Of a stretch of DNA of 64,000 bases, positions 16,860 through 25,835 are shown in pieces. Origin of the DNA: Nocardioides sp. HDW12B (GTDB taxonomy: Bacteria; Actinomycetota; Actinomycetes; Propionibacteriales; Nocardioidaceae). Under the pieces are notes generated by a model. It was not told the origin of the DNA and made no database searches. It saw nothing but the letters and a program-made list of their open reading frames with translations. The translations under genes and the position numbers were made by a program. The number at the start of each line of letters is the position of its first letter. The stretch's first letter is position 1. The stretch spans positions 1,550,001-1,614,000 of the forward strand of contig NZ_CP049867.1 in the NCBI RefSeq assembly GCF_011299595.1. The letters run 5' to 3'.

Positions 16860-16924
16860 CGCGCGGCTGGTCCGAGTCGTCCGCACGCGTGCCGGCACCG
16901 GACGCCGACGCGCAGCACGCCCCG

Positions 16925-16930
16925 TAGGCT
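16925..16930 (+). promoter_or_regulatory. -10 element TAGGCT for hrpA
   Basis: TAGGCT ends nine bases before the ATG at 16940, and the intervening sequence has no Shine-Dalgarno, so the leader would be at most a few bases. Confidence 0.4.
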
Positions 16931-16939
16931 GTCCCGGCC

Positions 16940-19900
16940 ATGTCTGAGACCCCGCCCGCCGGCGCGAAGAAGCGTCGCCCTCGCGGGGGTCGCCGTCGTG
17001 GCGGCCAGGAGCGCGGCCAGGATCGCGGCCAGAAGGTCGGCCGGGGGAGCGGGCAGGAGGGCGGTCGGTCGTCCCGCCGGCTCACCCCGCCGCCGTACAG
17101 CGACGCCGAGGTGGTGACGCGCGCCGCGGCTGTGCCGGTGGTGACCTACCCCGACGAGCTGCCGGTCAGTGCGCGGCGCGACGACATCGCCGCGGCCATC
17201 CGCGACCACCAGGTCGTGATCGTGGCCGGTGAGACCGGGTCGGGGAAGACCACGCAGATCCCCAAGATCTGCCTCGAGCTGGGCCGGGGCGTCCGGGGCC
17301 AGATCGGCCACACCCAGCCGCGACGGATCGCCGCCCGCACGGTGGCCGAGCGCATCAGCGAGGAGCTCGGGGTCGAGCTCGGCGCCGCGGTGGGCTACCA
17401 GGTCCGGTTCACCGACCGGGCCGACCGGAGCACGTTGGTGAAGCTGATGACCGACGGCATCCTGCTCGCCGAGCTGCACCGTGACCGCGAGCTCAGCGGC
17501 TACGACACGCTCATCATCGACGAGGCGCACGAGCGCAGCCTCAACATCGACTTCATCCTCGGCTACCTCAAGCAGCTGCTGCCGCGTCGTCCCGACCTCA
17601 AGGTCGTCATCACCTCGGCGACGATCGATCCGCAGCGCTTCGCCGCCCACTTCGCCGACGCGCAGGGCCGTCCTGCCCCGATCGTCGAGGTGTCCGGGCG
17701 GACCTACCCCGTCGAGGTCCGCTACCGGCCGCTGGTCGAGGAGCGCTACGACGACGAGGACGGCGAGCCCGTCGTGCGCGACCAGACGGAGGCGGTGGTG
17801 GCCGCCTGCCAGGAGCTCGCCGCCGAGGGCCCCGGCGACGTGCTCGTGTTCCTGCCGGGGGAGCGGGAGATCCGCGACACCGCGGACGCGCTGGCCGGCG
17901 CCACCTGGCGCGGCGTCGACCCCGAGGTCGTGCCGCTCTTCGCCCGGCTCTCCAGCGCGGAGCAGCACCGCGTCTTCGCCGCCCACACCGGGCGTCGCAT
18001 CGTGCTGGCCACCAACGTCGCCGAGACCTCGCTGACGGTGCCCGGCATCCGCTACGTCGTCGACACCGGGGTGGCGCGGATCTCGCGCTACTCCGCGCGC
18101 AGCAAGATCCAGCGGCTGCCGATCGAGCCGGTCAGCCAGGCCTCCGCCCGTCAGCGCTCCGGCCGGTGCGGTCGCACCTCGCCGGGCATCGCGATCCGGC
18201 TGTACTCCGAGGAAGACCACGACGCGCGCCCGGAGTTCACCGACCCCGAGATCCTGCGGACCAACCTCGCCTCGGTGCTGCTGCAGATGGCGGCGCTCGG
18301 GCTGGGCGACCTGGCGCGCTTCCCCTTCGTCGAGCCACCGGACCACCGTCAGGTGGCGGCCGGCCGCCAGCTGCTCGAGGAGCTGGGAGCCCTCGAGGGC
18401 GGCCAGCGCCTGACGAGGATCGGGCGGCGGCTGTCCACGCTGCCGGTCGACCCGCGCATGGGGCGCATGATCCTCGAGGCCGATCGCCGCGGCGTGCTGC
18501 GCGAGGTGCTGGTGATCACCGCCGCGCTGTCCCTTCCCGACCCGCGCGAGCGGCCGCTGGAGCTGCAGGCGCAGGCCGACCAGCTCCACGCGCGCTTCCG
18601 CCACGAGCACTCCGACTTCCTCTCGCTGCTGAACCTGTGGGAGCACGTCCGCACCCAGCAGCGCGAGCTCAGCTCGAGCGCGTTCCGCCGGCTGTGCCGC
18701 GCCGAGCTGCTCAACTACCTGCGCATCCGGGAGTGGCAGGAGCTGGAGTCGCAGCTGCGCCGGGCCGCGAAGCAGGTCGGGCTCGGCACGGCGTCGGGGC
18801 CACGCGACCGCCCGGACGGCGGGGAGCGCGACGAGGACGGCATCCACCGGGCCCTGCTGGCCGGGCTGCTGTCCCACGTCGGCGTCAAGGACCGCGAGGC
18901 CGAGGAGCAGGCCGCGCGTCCCCGCGGTGACGCCGCGGCGCGGGGGCAGCGAGGGCGCCGCACGTCGACGTACCTCGGGGCCCGCAACACCCGCTTCACG
19001 CTGTTCCCGGGCTCCACGCTGGCCAAGCGCCAGCCGGAGGTCGTGATGTCCGCCGAGCTGGTGGAGACCTCGCGCCTCTTCGCGCGCACCAACGCCGCCA
19101 TCGAGGCCTCGTGGGCCGAGGAGGTCGGCGCCCACCTCGTCAAGCGCACCTACTCCGAGCCGCACTGGTCGCGCCGGCGCGCCGCGGTCATGGCCCGCGA
19201 GCGCGTCACCCTGTACGGCGTCCCGCTGGTCGCGGACCGGCTCGTGAACTACGGCTCGGTCGACCAGGCGCTCGCCCGGGAGCTGTTCATCCGCCACGCC
19301 CTGGTCTACGGCGAGTGGCAGACGCGGCACCGGTTCTTCTCCCACAACCGGCGGCTGCTCGAGGAGGCCGAGGAGCTGGAGAACCGGGCCCGGCGGCGCG
19401 ACCTCGTGGTCGACGAGCACAGCCTCTTCGACTTCTACGACGCCCGGGTCGGGGCCGAGGTCGTCTCCGGCGTCCACTTCGACACCTGGTGGAAGGCGAC
19501 ACGGCAGGAGCAGCCCGACCTGCTGACCTTCGACCCGGCGATGCTGCTGCACGAGGGTGCCGCCGACGTCTCGGTCGAGGACTTCCCCGACGCCTGGCAC
19601 GAGGGCCCCGTCCCGCTGCCGCTGAGCTACGCCTTCGACCCGGGTGGCGCGCGCGACGGCGTCACCGTCGACATCCCCCTCACCGCCCTCAACCAGGTCA
19701 GCGACGCCTCGCTCACCTGGCACGTGCCGGGCCTGCGCCAGGAGCTGGTGGTGGCGCTGCTGCGCTCGCTGCCCAAGCAGCTGCGCGTCAGCTTCGTGCC
19801 GGCGCCGGACCACGCCCGCGACTTCCTCGCCAGCGTGGCGCCGGGCCGCGAGCCGCTGCTCGACGCGCTGGAGCGGCACCTGCGGGCCCGCACGGGCGTG

Positions 19901-20950
19901 CACGTGCCGGCCGACGCGTGGGACTGGGACAAGGTGCCGGCGCACCTGCAGCCGACCTACCGCATCGTCGACGACAGCGGCACGGAGGTCAGCCGCGGCA
20001 AGGACCTCGCCGCCCTGAAGCAGCCGCTCGGCGCCCGCTTCGCCGACGCGCTCCAGTCGGCGGCGGCCGAGCGCACCGCCTCCGGCGCCCGCGACTGGGA
20101 CGTCGGCACGATCGAGCCGTCGTTCGAGGAGACCCGCGCCGGGCAGCCCGTGCGCGGCTACCCCGCGCTGGTCGACGAGGGCGACGGGACCGTCGGGCTG
20201 CGGGTCTTCGGCGACGAGGCCACCCAGACGGCCGCGCACCGGCTCGGCGTACGGCGGCTGCTGGCGCTGACCGTGCCCTCCCCGGCCAACCGGCTGACGC
20301 GGGACTGGGACAACGCCCGGAAGCTGACGCTCGCCGGCTCGCCGTACCCGTCGGTGGGGGCGTTGCTGGAGGACTGCGTGCTCGCCACCGTCGAGCAGCT
20401 CATGGACCGGCACGGGGGCGCGCTGGTCCGCGACGAGCCGTCCTTCCGCGCGCTGCAGGCGGCGGTGCGCGCCGACCTCGCCGAGGCCTCCGCCGTCGTG
20501 CTCGAGGACGTCGTCCGGGTGCTGGCGGCGTGGCGGCAGGCCGACCGGGCGCTGAGCGGCCGGGTGGACCTGCGGCTGCTGCCGGCGATGACGGACCTGC
20601 AGGCCCAGGTCGGGCGGCTGGTCGGGCCCGGTTTCGTGGCCGAGGTGGGGGCGGCGCGGCTGCGTGACCTGCCCCGCTACCTGCGGGCCGTCGAGGTCCG
20701 CGTCGAGAAGCTCAACGCGGGCGGGGCGGCGCCGGACCGCGACCGCGCGCTGATGGACCGGGTCGCGGCGCTCCAGGACGCCTACCTGCACCGGGTGGCG
20801 GCACTGACCGACCCCGCGGTCGTGCCGGCCGGCCTGGTCGAGGTGCGGTGGATGCTGGAGGAGCTGCGGGTCAGCCTCTGGGCCCAGCAGCTCGGGACCG
20901 GGCGTCCGGTCTCGGAGCAGCGTGTCGCGAAGGCTCTCGCGCGGATCTGA
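16940..20950 (+). CDS. hrpA: ATP-dependent RNA helicase HrpA (DEAH box)
   Basis: 1336 residues, the full length of HrpA. Residues 1-45 are a basic Gly/Arg/Gln-rich tail. Helicase core: GETGSGKTT Walker A (about 97-105), TQPRRIAARTVAERI, DEAH box (about 194-197), TSATID, and the Q-R-S-G-R-C-G-R motif VI. The helicase-associated and OB-fold domains and the long DUF3418 C-terminal region of HrpA follow (VDIPLTALNQV, LRVFGDEATQTAAHRLGVRRLL). HrpA unwinds RNA and rescues stalled or collided ribosomes. Monocistronic by context: the next gene is convergent 19 bases later. Confidence 0.95.
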   Translation: MSETPPAGAKKRRPRGGRRRGGQERGQDRGQKVGRGSGQEGGRSSRRLTPPPYSDAEVVTRAAAVPVVTYPDELPVSARRDDIAAAIRDHQVVIVAGETGSGKTTQIPKICLELGRGVRGQIGHTQPRRIAARTVAERISEELGVELGAAVGYQVRFTDRADRSTLVKLMTDGILLAELHRDRELSGYDTLIIDEAHERSLNIDFILGYLKQLLPRRPDLKVVITSATIDPQRFAAHFADAQGRPAPIVEVSGRTYPVEVRYRPLVEERYDDEDGEPVVRDQTEAVVAACQELAAEGPGDVLVFLPGEREIRDTADALAGATWRGVDPEVVPLFARLSSAEQHRVFAAHTGRRIVLATNVAETSLTVPGIRYVVDTGVARISRYSARSKIQRLPIEPVSQASARQRSGRCGRTSPGIAIRLYSEEDHDARPEFTDPEILRTNLASVLLQMAALGLGDLARFPFVEPPDHRQVAAGRQLLEELGALEGGQRLTRIGRRLSTLPVDPRMGRMILEADRRGVLREVLVITAALSLPDPRERPLELQAQADQLHARFRHEHSDFLSLLNLWEHVRTQQRELSSSAFRRLCRAELLNYLRIREWQELESQLRRAAKQVGLGTASGPRDRPDGGERDEDGIHRALLAGLLSHVGVKDREAEEQAARPRGDAAARGQRGRRTSTYLGARNTRFTLFPGSTLAKRQPEVVMSAELVETSRLFARTNAAIEASWAEEVGAHLVKRTYSEPHWSRRRAAVMARERVTLYGVPLVADRLVNYGSVDQALARELFIRHALVYGEWQTRHRFFSHNRRLLEEAEELENRARRRDLVVDEHSLFDFYDARVGAEVVSGVHFDTWWKATRQEQPDLLTFDPAMLLHEGAADVSVEDFPDAWHEGPVPLPLSYAFDPGGARDGVTVDIPLTALNQVSDASLTWHVPGLRQELVVALLRSLPKQLRVSFVPAPDHARDFLASVAPGREPLLDALERHLRARTGVHVPADAWDWDKVPAHLQPTYRIVDDSGTEVSRGKDLAALKQPLGARFADALQSAAAERTASGARDWDVGTIEPSFEETRAGQPVRGYPALVDEGDGTVGLRVFGDEATQTAAHRLGVRRLLALTVPSPANRLTRDWDNARKLTLAGSPYPSVGALLEDCVLATVEQLMDRHGGALVRDEPSFRALQAAVRADLAEASAVVLEDVVRVLAAWRQADRALSGRVDLRLLPAMTDLQAQVGRLVGPGFVAEVGAARLRDLPRYLRAVEVRVEKLNAGGAAPDRDRALMDRVAALQDAYLHRVAALTDPAVVPAGLVEVRWMLEELRVSLWAQQLGTGRPVSEQRVAKALARI

Positions 20951-20969
20951 CCCGGTGGGGCGAGGTGCC

Positions 20970-21500
20970 TCAGCCCGACAGCTCGGGGTGGTGGCGCGAC
21001 GCCTCGGTCACCACGGCGTCGAACACCGACCGTTCCAGGGCGGCGCCCTCGCGGCGCACCTCGGCCTCGGGCAGCACGAGCAGCCGGTCGAGGCGGACCT
21101 CGCTGGGGCGCCGCTCCGGGTCCCAGTCGCCGGAGCCGACGTCCATCCAGTAGCGACCCCAGCGCGCCTCGTCCTCGGCGTCGCGGTCGTGGTCCTGGCT
21201 GGTGAGCTGCAGGCACAGCAGCTGGCCCGGGGGGTGGGGTGCCGCGGCGCGGGCGAGCACGACGACGGGGCGGTCCTTGCCCTGCGAGGCGTCCTCCTCG
21301 TAGGGCACCCAGGTCCACACCACCTCGCCGGGGTCGGGCAGTCCGTCGGCCTCGGGGGAGTACGTCGTCATGGAGCCGTTCCTCTCGCTGCTGTCGCTCT
21401 CGCTGCTGTCGCCGCCGTCGGTCAGCAGGACGCCACCGATCGTCGCGACGACGACCGCCGCGAGCAGGACCCACCTCGGCAGTCGTCGCACCGGGGTCAT
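20970..21500 (-). CDS. Membrane-anchored PemK/MazF-like protein
   Basis: 176 residues. Residues about 9-29 are a transmembrane or signal helix (WVLLAAVVVATIGGVLLT) followed by a Ser/Asp/Glu-rich linker. The rest begins GEVVWTWVPYEEDASQGKDRPVVVLAR, which matches the opening strands of the PemK/MazF barrel (GEVWW...RPVLVV), then LLCLQLTSQDHD and VRLDRLLVLPEAEVRR in the order expected. No antitoxin gene is adjacent, and the predicted topology puts the barrel outside the cytoplasm, so RNase toxin function is doubtful. Downstream of the MFS gene in the same direction, separated by an 80-base repeat array. Fold assignment is moderate. Confidence 0.6.
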   Translation of the reverse strand: MTPVRRLPRWVLLAAVVVATIGGVLLTDGGDSSESDSSERNGSMTTYSPEADGLPDPGEVVWTWVPYEEDASQGKDRPVVVLARAAAPHPPGQLLCLQLTSQDHDRDAEDEARWGRYWMDVGSGDWDPERRPSEVRLDRLLVLPEAEVRREGAALERSVFDAVVTEASRHHPELSG

Positions 21501-21510
21501 GATGCCCGAC

Positions 21511-21583
21511 CCAGCGCGACTCAGCGCGACCCAGCGTGACCCAGCGCGACCCGGCCCGACCCAGCCCGCCCCGGCGCGACTCA
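21511..21583. repeat. Tandem 10-bp repeats between MFS stop and PemK-like start
   Basis: Seven full units of consensus CCAGCGCGAC with one or two changes each, plus a partial eighth that contains the stop codon of the MFS gene (TCA at 21581-21583 on the plus strand). The array fills the whole intergenic gap. Confidence 0.85.
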
Positions 21584-22855
21584 GCCGACGAGCAGGGTCG
21601 GGGTGCTGCGCAGCCTCAGCGCGAGCACGGTCGCCACCAGCAGCAGACCGCCGGACAGGGCGACGACGGCGGGCCAGCCGCCCGCGGACCAGGCGTGGCC
21701 GGCCAGGGTGCCGAAGACCGAGGAGCCGACGTAGTAGGCGAAGACGTAGAGCGAGGACGCCTGACCGGTGGCCACCCCTCCGGCGTGGGCGCGGGCGGTG
21801 ACCCAGCCCGACGCGGTGCCGTGGACGACGAAGAAGCCGGCCGTCATCAGCATGAGGCCGCCGACGAGGGTGGGCAGCGTGGCCGGCAGCGTGAGCAGCA
21901 GCCCGCCGATGGCGAGGGCGCAGCCGGCGGGGACGACGGCGCGTCGGCCGAGCACCTCGGCGAGCCGCCCGGCCACGACCGAGCCCACCGAACCGATCGG
22001 GTAGACGAGGAAGACGAGGCTGGCCGCGCCGACGCCCAACGAGAACGGCGCCCCGGACAACCGGAAGCCGGTGGCGTTGAGGACGGCCACGAAGGCGCCG
22101 ATACCGGTGGCGCCGATGCCGTAGAGCGCCAGCAGGGCCGGGTCGGCCAGTGCCCCGCGCAGGCGGCGTGCGGCGGCTCGGGCCCCGGAGGCGGCGGGCA
22201 CGAAGCCGTGCGAGGCCGGCAGCAGCACGCGGACGACGACCGCCCCCAGGACGCCGAGGCCCGCGGCGGCGGCCAGGCCCCAGCGCCAGCCGGCGACGTC
22301 GGCCACCGGACCGGTCACGAGCCGCCCGGCCATGCCACCGATCGCCGTACCCCCGATGTAGAGGCCGGCGGCGCGGGCGTGGCTGGAGGGGTGCAGCTCC
22401 TCGCGCAGGTACGCCGTCGCGACGGCGGGCAGCCCGGCCAGCGCCACACCCTGCGCCAACCGGAGCCCGAGCAGCGCGTGCCACGTGGGCGCGAGCGCAC
22501 AGGCGACCGCGACCAGCGACGCGAAGCCGAGGGAGAGGTGGATCAGGGGAGTGCGCCCGACGCGGTCCGAGAGTGGGCCGAGCAGCAGGATCGTCACGGC
22601 CAGCCCAGCGGTGGTCAGCGACAGCGACAGGGTGCTCTGGGCCGGTGTGACACCGAAGTCGGCGGCCAGCTCGGTGAAGAGCGCCTGGGTGCTGTAGAGC
22701 AGCACGAAGGTGGCCAGCCCGGCGACGAACAGCGCGCCGACGACTCGACGGTACGCCGACGTTCCCGGGACGTACCCGCGGCCGGCGTCGTCGGCGACCG
22801 GGCCGCCCGAGCCGCTGGCCGGCCCCGACGCCGGGGAGGTCGGTGCAGAAGTCAC
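21581..22855 (-). CDS. MFS transporter
   Basis: 424 residues from GTG. Twelve hydrophobic segments can be traced, beginning VVGALFVAGLATFVLLYSTQAL, with the cytoplasmic loop 2-3 motif GPLSDRVGRTPLI (MFS motif A) and loop 8-9 GRLAEVLGRRAVVP. YSTQALFTELAADFGVTPAQSTLSLS is characteristic of the YnfM/CynX-like drug or inner-membrane efflux group. Substrate unknown. Divergent from a LysR gene across 92 bases, the usual layout for a LysR-controlled transporter. Confidence 0.88.
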   Translation of the reverse strand: MTSAPTSPASGPASGSGGPVADDAGRGYVPGTSAYRRVVGALFVAGLATFVLLYSTQALFTELAADFGVTPAQSTLSLSLTTAGLAVTILLLGPLSDRVGRTPLIHLSLGFASLVAVACALAPTWHALLGLRLAQGVALAGLPAVATAYLREELHPSSHARAAGLYIGGTAIGGMAGRLVTGPVADVAGWRWGLAAAAGLGVLGAVVVRVLLPASHGFVPAASGARAAARRLRGALADPALLALYGIGATGIGAFVAVLNATGFRLSGAPFSLGVGAASLVFLVYPIGSVGSVVAGRLAEVLGRRAVVPAGCALAIGGLLLTLPATLPTLVGGLMLMTAGFFVVHGTASGWVTARAHAGGVATGQASSLYVFAYYVGSSVFGTLAGHAWSAGGWPAVVALSGGLLLVATVLALRLRSTPTLLVG

Positions 22856-22910
22856 CCGACGACTCTGCGCGTTCGGTCCTCATACGTCCAATGTCCCGTG
22901 TCTCTTGCCT

Positions 22911-22941
22911 TGATGCGTGAGGCGCATGACGACGCTAGGCT
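22911..22941 (+). promoter_or_regulatory. LysR-type site and -10 element for the lysR gene
   Basis: ATGCG (22913-22917), TGAGG, CGCAT (22923-22927) form an interrupted palindrome in a T-N11-A context, followed by TAGGCT (22936-22941), which ends six bases before ATG at 22948 (leaderless). The site lies between the divergent MFS and lysR genes. Confidence 0.5.
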
Positions 22942-22947
22942 GGGCCC

Positions 22948-23850
22948 ATGCAGCTGCGCGACCTCGCCTGGTTGGTGGCGCTGGCCGACCACCGCCACGT
23001 GACCGACACCGCGGCCGGCCTCGGCGTCAGCCAGCCGACCCTGTCGCGGGCGCTGGCCCGCATCGAGGCCGAGCTCGGTGCCCGGCTGTTCGAGCGGGTG
23101 CCGACGGGCGTGCTCCCGAACCCCGACGGCGACCTCGTGCTCGCCGCGGCCCGTGACCTCACCGCCCGCTACGACCAGCTGCTGGCCGACCTCGGGGCGC
23201 GGAGGGACCCGGAGTCCGGGGTCGTGCGGCTCGCCTTCCTCGACTCGATGGCCACCTCCCTCGTCCCTCAGCTGCTGCGCGACTTCCACGGCGAGGCGCC
23301 CCGGGTCCGGGTGCTGCTCACCCAGGAGCCCGGCCACGAGATCCTCGCCGACCTGGCGTCAGGCGCCTCGGAGCTGGCCGTCACCACCACCGGCCCGCAG
23401 CCCGGGCACGGCTGGCTGCCGCTCCAGGAGGAGCGGCTGGTCCTGGTCGTGCCGCCGTCGCACCGCCTGCGGGACCGGCGCCGCGTCGACCTCGCCGAGC
23501 TGGCGAGCGAGGAGCTGGTGACCACACCGGTCGGCTTCGGCTTCCGCCACCAGGTCGACCGACTGCTCGCCGACGCCGGCGTGGCCCCTCGGGTCTCCTT
23601 CGAGAGCGCCGACCTCGCCACCATCGAGGGTCTCGTCGCGGCCGGGCTGGGGGTCGCCCTGGTGCCCGAGCACCTGGCCGGGGTCTCCGGCACGGTCGGG
23701 GTCGCGCTGACGACGCCCGCGGCGCGACGTACGGTCGGGCTGACGTGGCGCAGCGACCGCGAGCTCGCGCCCGCCGCGGACCGCTTCCTCGCCTTCGTGC
23801 GCCGCACCCGCGCGTCGCCGCCGGACCCGGCCGGGGGCGGCCTACCGTGA
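22948..23850 (+). CDS. LysR family transcriptional regulator
   Basis: 300 residues. N-terminal winged helix-turn-helix: LRDLAWLVALADHRHVTDTAAGLGVSQPTLSRALARIEAELGARLFER. The effector domain (about 90-300) has the periplasmic-binding-protein fold, with GVVRLAFLDSM opening the first lobe and VTTPVGFGFRHQVDRLLADAG the second. It is divergent from the MFS gene, which it probably activates or represses in response to a small ligand. The following nuclease gene starts four bases after its stop, so read-through is possible. Confidence 0.92.
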   Translation: MQLRDLAWLVALADHRHVTDTAAGLGVSQPTLSRALARIEAELGARLFERVPTGVLPNPDGDLVLAAARDLTARYDQLLADLGARRDPESGVVRLAFLDSMATSLVPQLLRDFHGEAPRVRVLLTQEPGHEILADLASGASELAVTTTGPQPGHGWLPLQEERLVLVVPPSHRLRDRRRVDLAELASEELVTTPVGFGFRHQVDRLLADAGVAPRVSFESADLATIEGLVAAGLGVALVPEHLAGVSGTVGVALTTPAARRTVGLTWRSDRELAPAADRFLAFVRRTRASPPDPAGGGLP

Positions 23851-23853
23851 GCC

Positions 23854-24834
23854 ATGGGCGTGCGTGACCGTCGGGCGGCGGCTGGTGGTCCGGGCGCGCC
23901 GGACCGCGTCCGGGTGGCCACCTGGAACCTCTACCTGGGCGCGGACCTGTCGACCCTGTTCGGCCCCGGCCGCTCGGGCGACTTCGACGCCGACCTCGCC
24001 GAGGTGGTCCGCCAGCTGACCACGACCGGCTTCGAGCACCGGGCGCCGCTGGTCGCCCGGACGCTGGTGGAGCACGGGGCCGACCTCGTCGGGCTGCAGG
24101 AGGTCTGCACCTGGACCCACGAGGGCGCCGTGACGACCGACTTCGAGGCGCTCCTGCTGGCCGAGCTCGCCGCGCTCGGCGAGGAGTACGACGTCGTCAC
24201 CCGGCAGGCGAGCTTCACCGGCGCGGCCGACCTGCCCGACGCCCTGGGAGGCGGACGCGTCACCCTGACCGGGCACGACGTCCTGCTGGTCCGGCGGGAC
24301 AGCCCGGTGCGCGTCGAGTCGAGCCACCTGGGCACCTTCGGCCGCGCTCTCCACCTCGAGGTGATGGGAGGGCACCGCCAGACCGTCAGCCGCGGGTGGT
24401 GCGCGGCCCACTGCCGCGTGGGGGACGACGGGCCCCCGTTCGTCGTCGTCACCACGCACACCGAGGCTCACGAGGACGCAGCGCGGGACCGGCAGCGCGA
24501 CGAGCTGCTCGCCGCCGTGGGCACGCTCGCGCCGGCCGGTCGCCCGGTGGTGCTGGTGGGCGACCTCAACGCGACGCCCGACCAGGTGGGGATGCCCGCG
24601 GCCTGGCGCGACGCCTGGGTCGACACGGGTCACGCCACGGACGCGCCCGCCGGGTGGACCTCGGGACAGTCGCCGGACCTGGCCAACGCGGAGAGCCGGC
24701 TGCACCAGCGCATCGACTACGTCTTCACGCGCGGCGCCCGCGCCGAGACCTGCACGCGTGTCGGCGCCGAGCCGGTGGGCGGACGGTGGCCCTCGGACCA
24801 CGCCGGGCTGGTCGCCGACGTCCGGCTGGGCTGA
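23854..24834 (+). CDS. Endonuclease/exonuclease/phosphatase family protein
   Basis: 326 residues. Canonical EEP motifs: VATWNLYLGADL (N near the first strand), DLVGLQEVCTW (metal-binding Glu), VVTTHTEAH, VLVGDLNATPDQ (Asp and Asn), RIDYVFTRG and SDHAGLVADV (catalytic Asp-His). No signal peptide, so cytoplasmic. Members cleave phosphodiester bonds in nucleic acids, phospholipids or nucleotides; the substrate is not evident. The stop codon lies inside the first unit of a 13-bp tandem array. It closely follows the lysR gene, but a candidate TACCGT element lies between. Confidence 0.88.
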   Translation: MGVRDRRAAAGGPGAPDRVRVATWNLYLGADLSTLFGPGRSGDFDADLAEVVRQLTTTGFEHRAPLVARTLVEHGADLVGLQEVCTWTHEGAVTTDFEALLLAELAALGEEYDVVTRQASFTGAADLPDALGGGRVTLTGHDVLLVRRDSPVRVESSHLGTFGRALHLEVMGGHRQTVSRGWCAAHCRVGDDGPPFVVVTTHTEAHEDAARDRQRDELLAAVGTLAPAGRPVVLVGDLNATPDQVGMPAAWRDAWVDTGHATDAPAGWTSGQSPDLANAESRLHQRIDYVFTRGARAETCTRVGAEPVGGRWPSDHAGLVADVRLG

Positions 24835-24912
24835 CCGGCTGGGCTGACCGGCTGGGCTGACCGGCTGGGCTGACCGGCTGGGCTGACCGGCTGGGCTGAC
24901 CGGCTGGGCTGA
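24822..24912. repeat. Seven perfect 13-bp tandem repeats over the EEP stop codon
   Basis: CCGGCTGGGCTGA is repeated seven times without a mismatch. The first unit supplies the last codons and TGA of the EEP gene. The unit length is not a multiple of three, so every following unit shifts frame and carries its own TGA. The next 210 bases up to 25122 show no gene or RNA I recognise. Confidence 0.95.
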
Positions 24913-25122
24913 CCGGCGTGCTGCCCGGTGCGTCCGGGAGGAGTAGTGCGTCGGGCCGGGAGCGCCTCACGGCGCGTGGCCGCTCGTAGCGGCTAATTGT
25001 GGGACCCGGGGCTGCCGCGGCCCGACGCGTGTCCGAGTGTACGACAGGGGTGGAGCACCCGGTGGGGGACCGCACGAGACGCCGGCCCGGACCTGGCAGG
25101 ACCCAGGTGAGCCCAGCTGAGC

Positions 25123-25755
25123 TCAGCCGAGCCGGCCGTCCAGCTCCAGGCGGGCGGCGTGCTCGAGCTGGGAGGCCAGCGTCATGAGCCGCGCGGCCGA
25201 CACGTCGGAGGCATGGTCGGTGGCGTGGTCGGGCGAGCTCCCGGGGTGGTCGAGGTGCGCCCGGCCGGCGGCCGCGACCCGGGCGAAGGCGGCCGCGCGG
25301 AACAGGGTGTCGGCGAAGTCGCCGACCCGGACGCCGCGCAGCACCGTGTCGACCAGCGCGCGCACGTCGTCGGGCCCCGGAGGGTCGGTGACCCCGGCCA
25401 CGACCTCGTGGACCGGGGTGTGGTGACGCCCGGCGTCGAACTCACGGGCGGCACCGGCCGGGTCGGCGTACACCCACGCGCGGAGCAGGTAGAGCCGCCA
25501 CAGGCAGCCCGCCAGCGAGTCCGCGGGCGAGCCGGACCACAGCTCCGCGATGCCCTCGAGCCCCTCGAGCTCGGCGAGCCGGACCACGCGCTCGACGACC
25601 GCGTCGTCCTGCGGGTCACGGGGCCCGCGCACCAGCAGCGTCGCCGCCCGGTCGGCCGCCTCGGTGCGCTCGGCCGGGTCGACGTCACCCACGAGGTCCT
25701 CGAAGGGCGCGGCGCCGAGCAGGGCGGGGCGGTGATGGCGGGGCGTGTCGGCCAT
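25123..25755 (-). CDS. Conserved hypothetical protein, helical
   Basis: 210 residues, no signal peptide or transmembrane helix, rich in Ala, Asp, Arg and Leu and predicted largely alpha-helical (long amphipathic stretches such as AADRAATLLVRGPRDPQDDAVVERVVRLAELEGLEGIAELW and GDFADTLFRAAAFARVAAAGR). I know no characterised homologue; similar proteins appear to be widespread in Nocardioidaceae (from memory, not tested). A Cys-Leu-Trp-Arg-Leu segment near the middle is the only aromatic-rich patch. Divergent from the solute-binding lipoprotein gene. No function can be assigned. Confidence 0.72.
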   Translation of the reverse strand: MADTPRHHRPALLGAAPFEDLVGDVDPAERTEAADRAATLLVRGPRDPQDDAVVERVVRLAELEGLEGIAELWSGSPADSLAGCLWRLYLLRAWVYADPAGAAREFDAGRHHTPVHEVVAGVTDPPGPDDVRALVDTVLRGVRVGDFADTLFRAAAFARVAAAGRAHLDHPGSSPDHATDHASDVSAARLMTLASQLEHAARLELDGRLG

Positions 25756-25835
25756 CGCACCAGCGTAGGTGGTGACCCGCTACGGTGGGCCCACCGACGC
25801 GGTCGCGGCGATCGGGCTCGACTGGAGGAGGCGGG

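Noticed and set aside
16799-20791. 1330-codon open frame opposite hrpA
   Set aside because: Same artefact; the plus strand encodes a complete HrpA with all helicase motifs.
20970-21500. Toxin-antitoxin module
   Set aside because: Only a PemK-like domain with a membrane anchor; no antitoxin-like gene overlaps or precedes it.
24822-24912. CRISPR-like array
   Set aside because: Units are contiguous with no spacers; the same holds for arrays at 10366, 21511 and 27271.
24913-25122. Possible RNA gene or riboswitch in a 210-base gap
   Set aside because: Short GC-rich inverted repeats only; no tRNA, tmRNA or known riboswitch core could be drawn.
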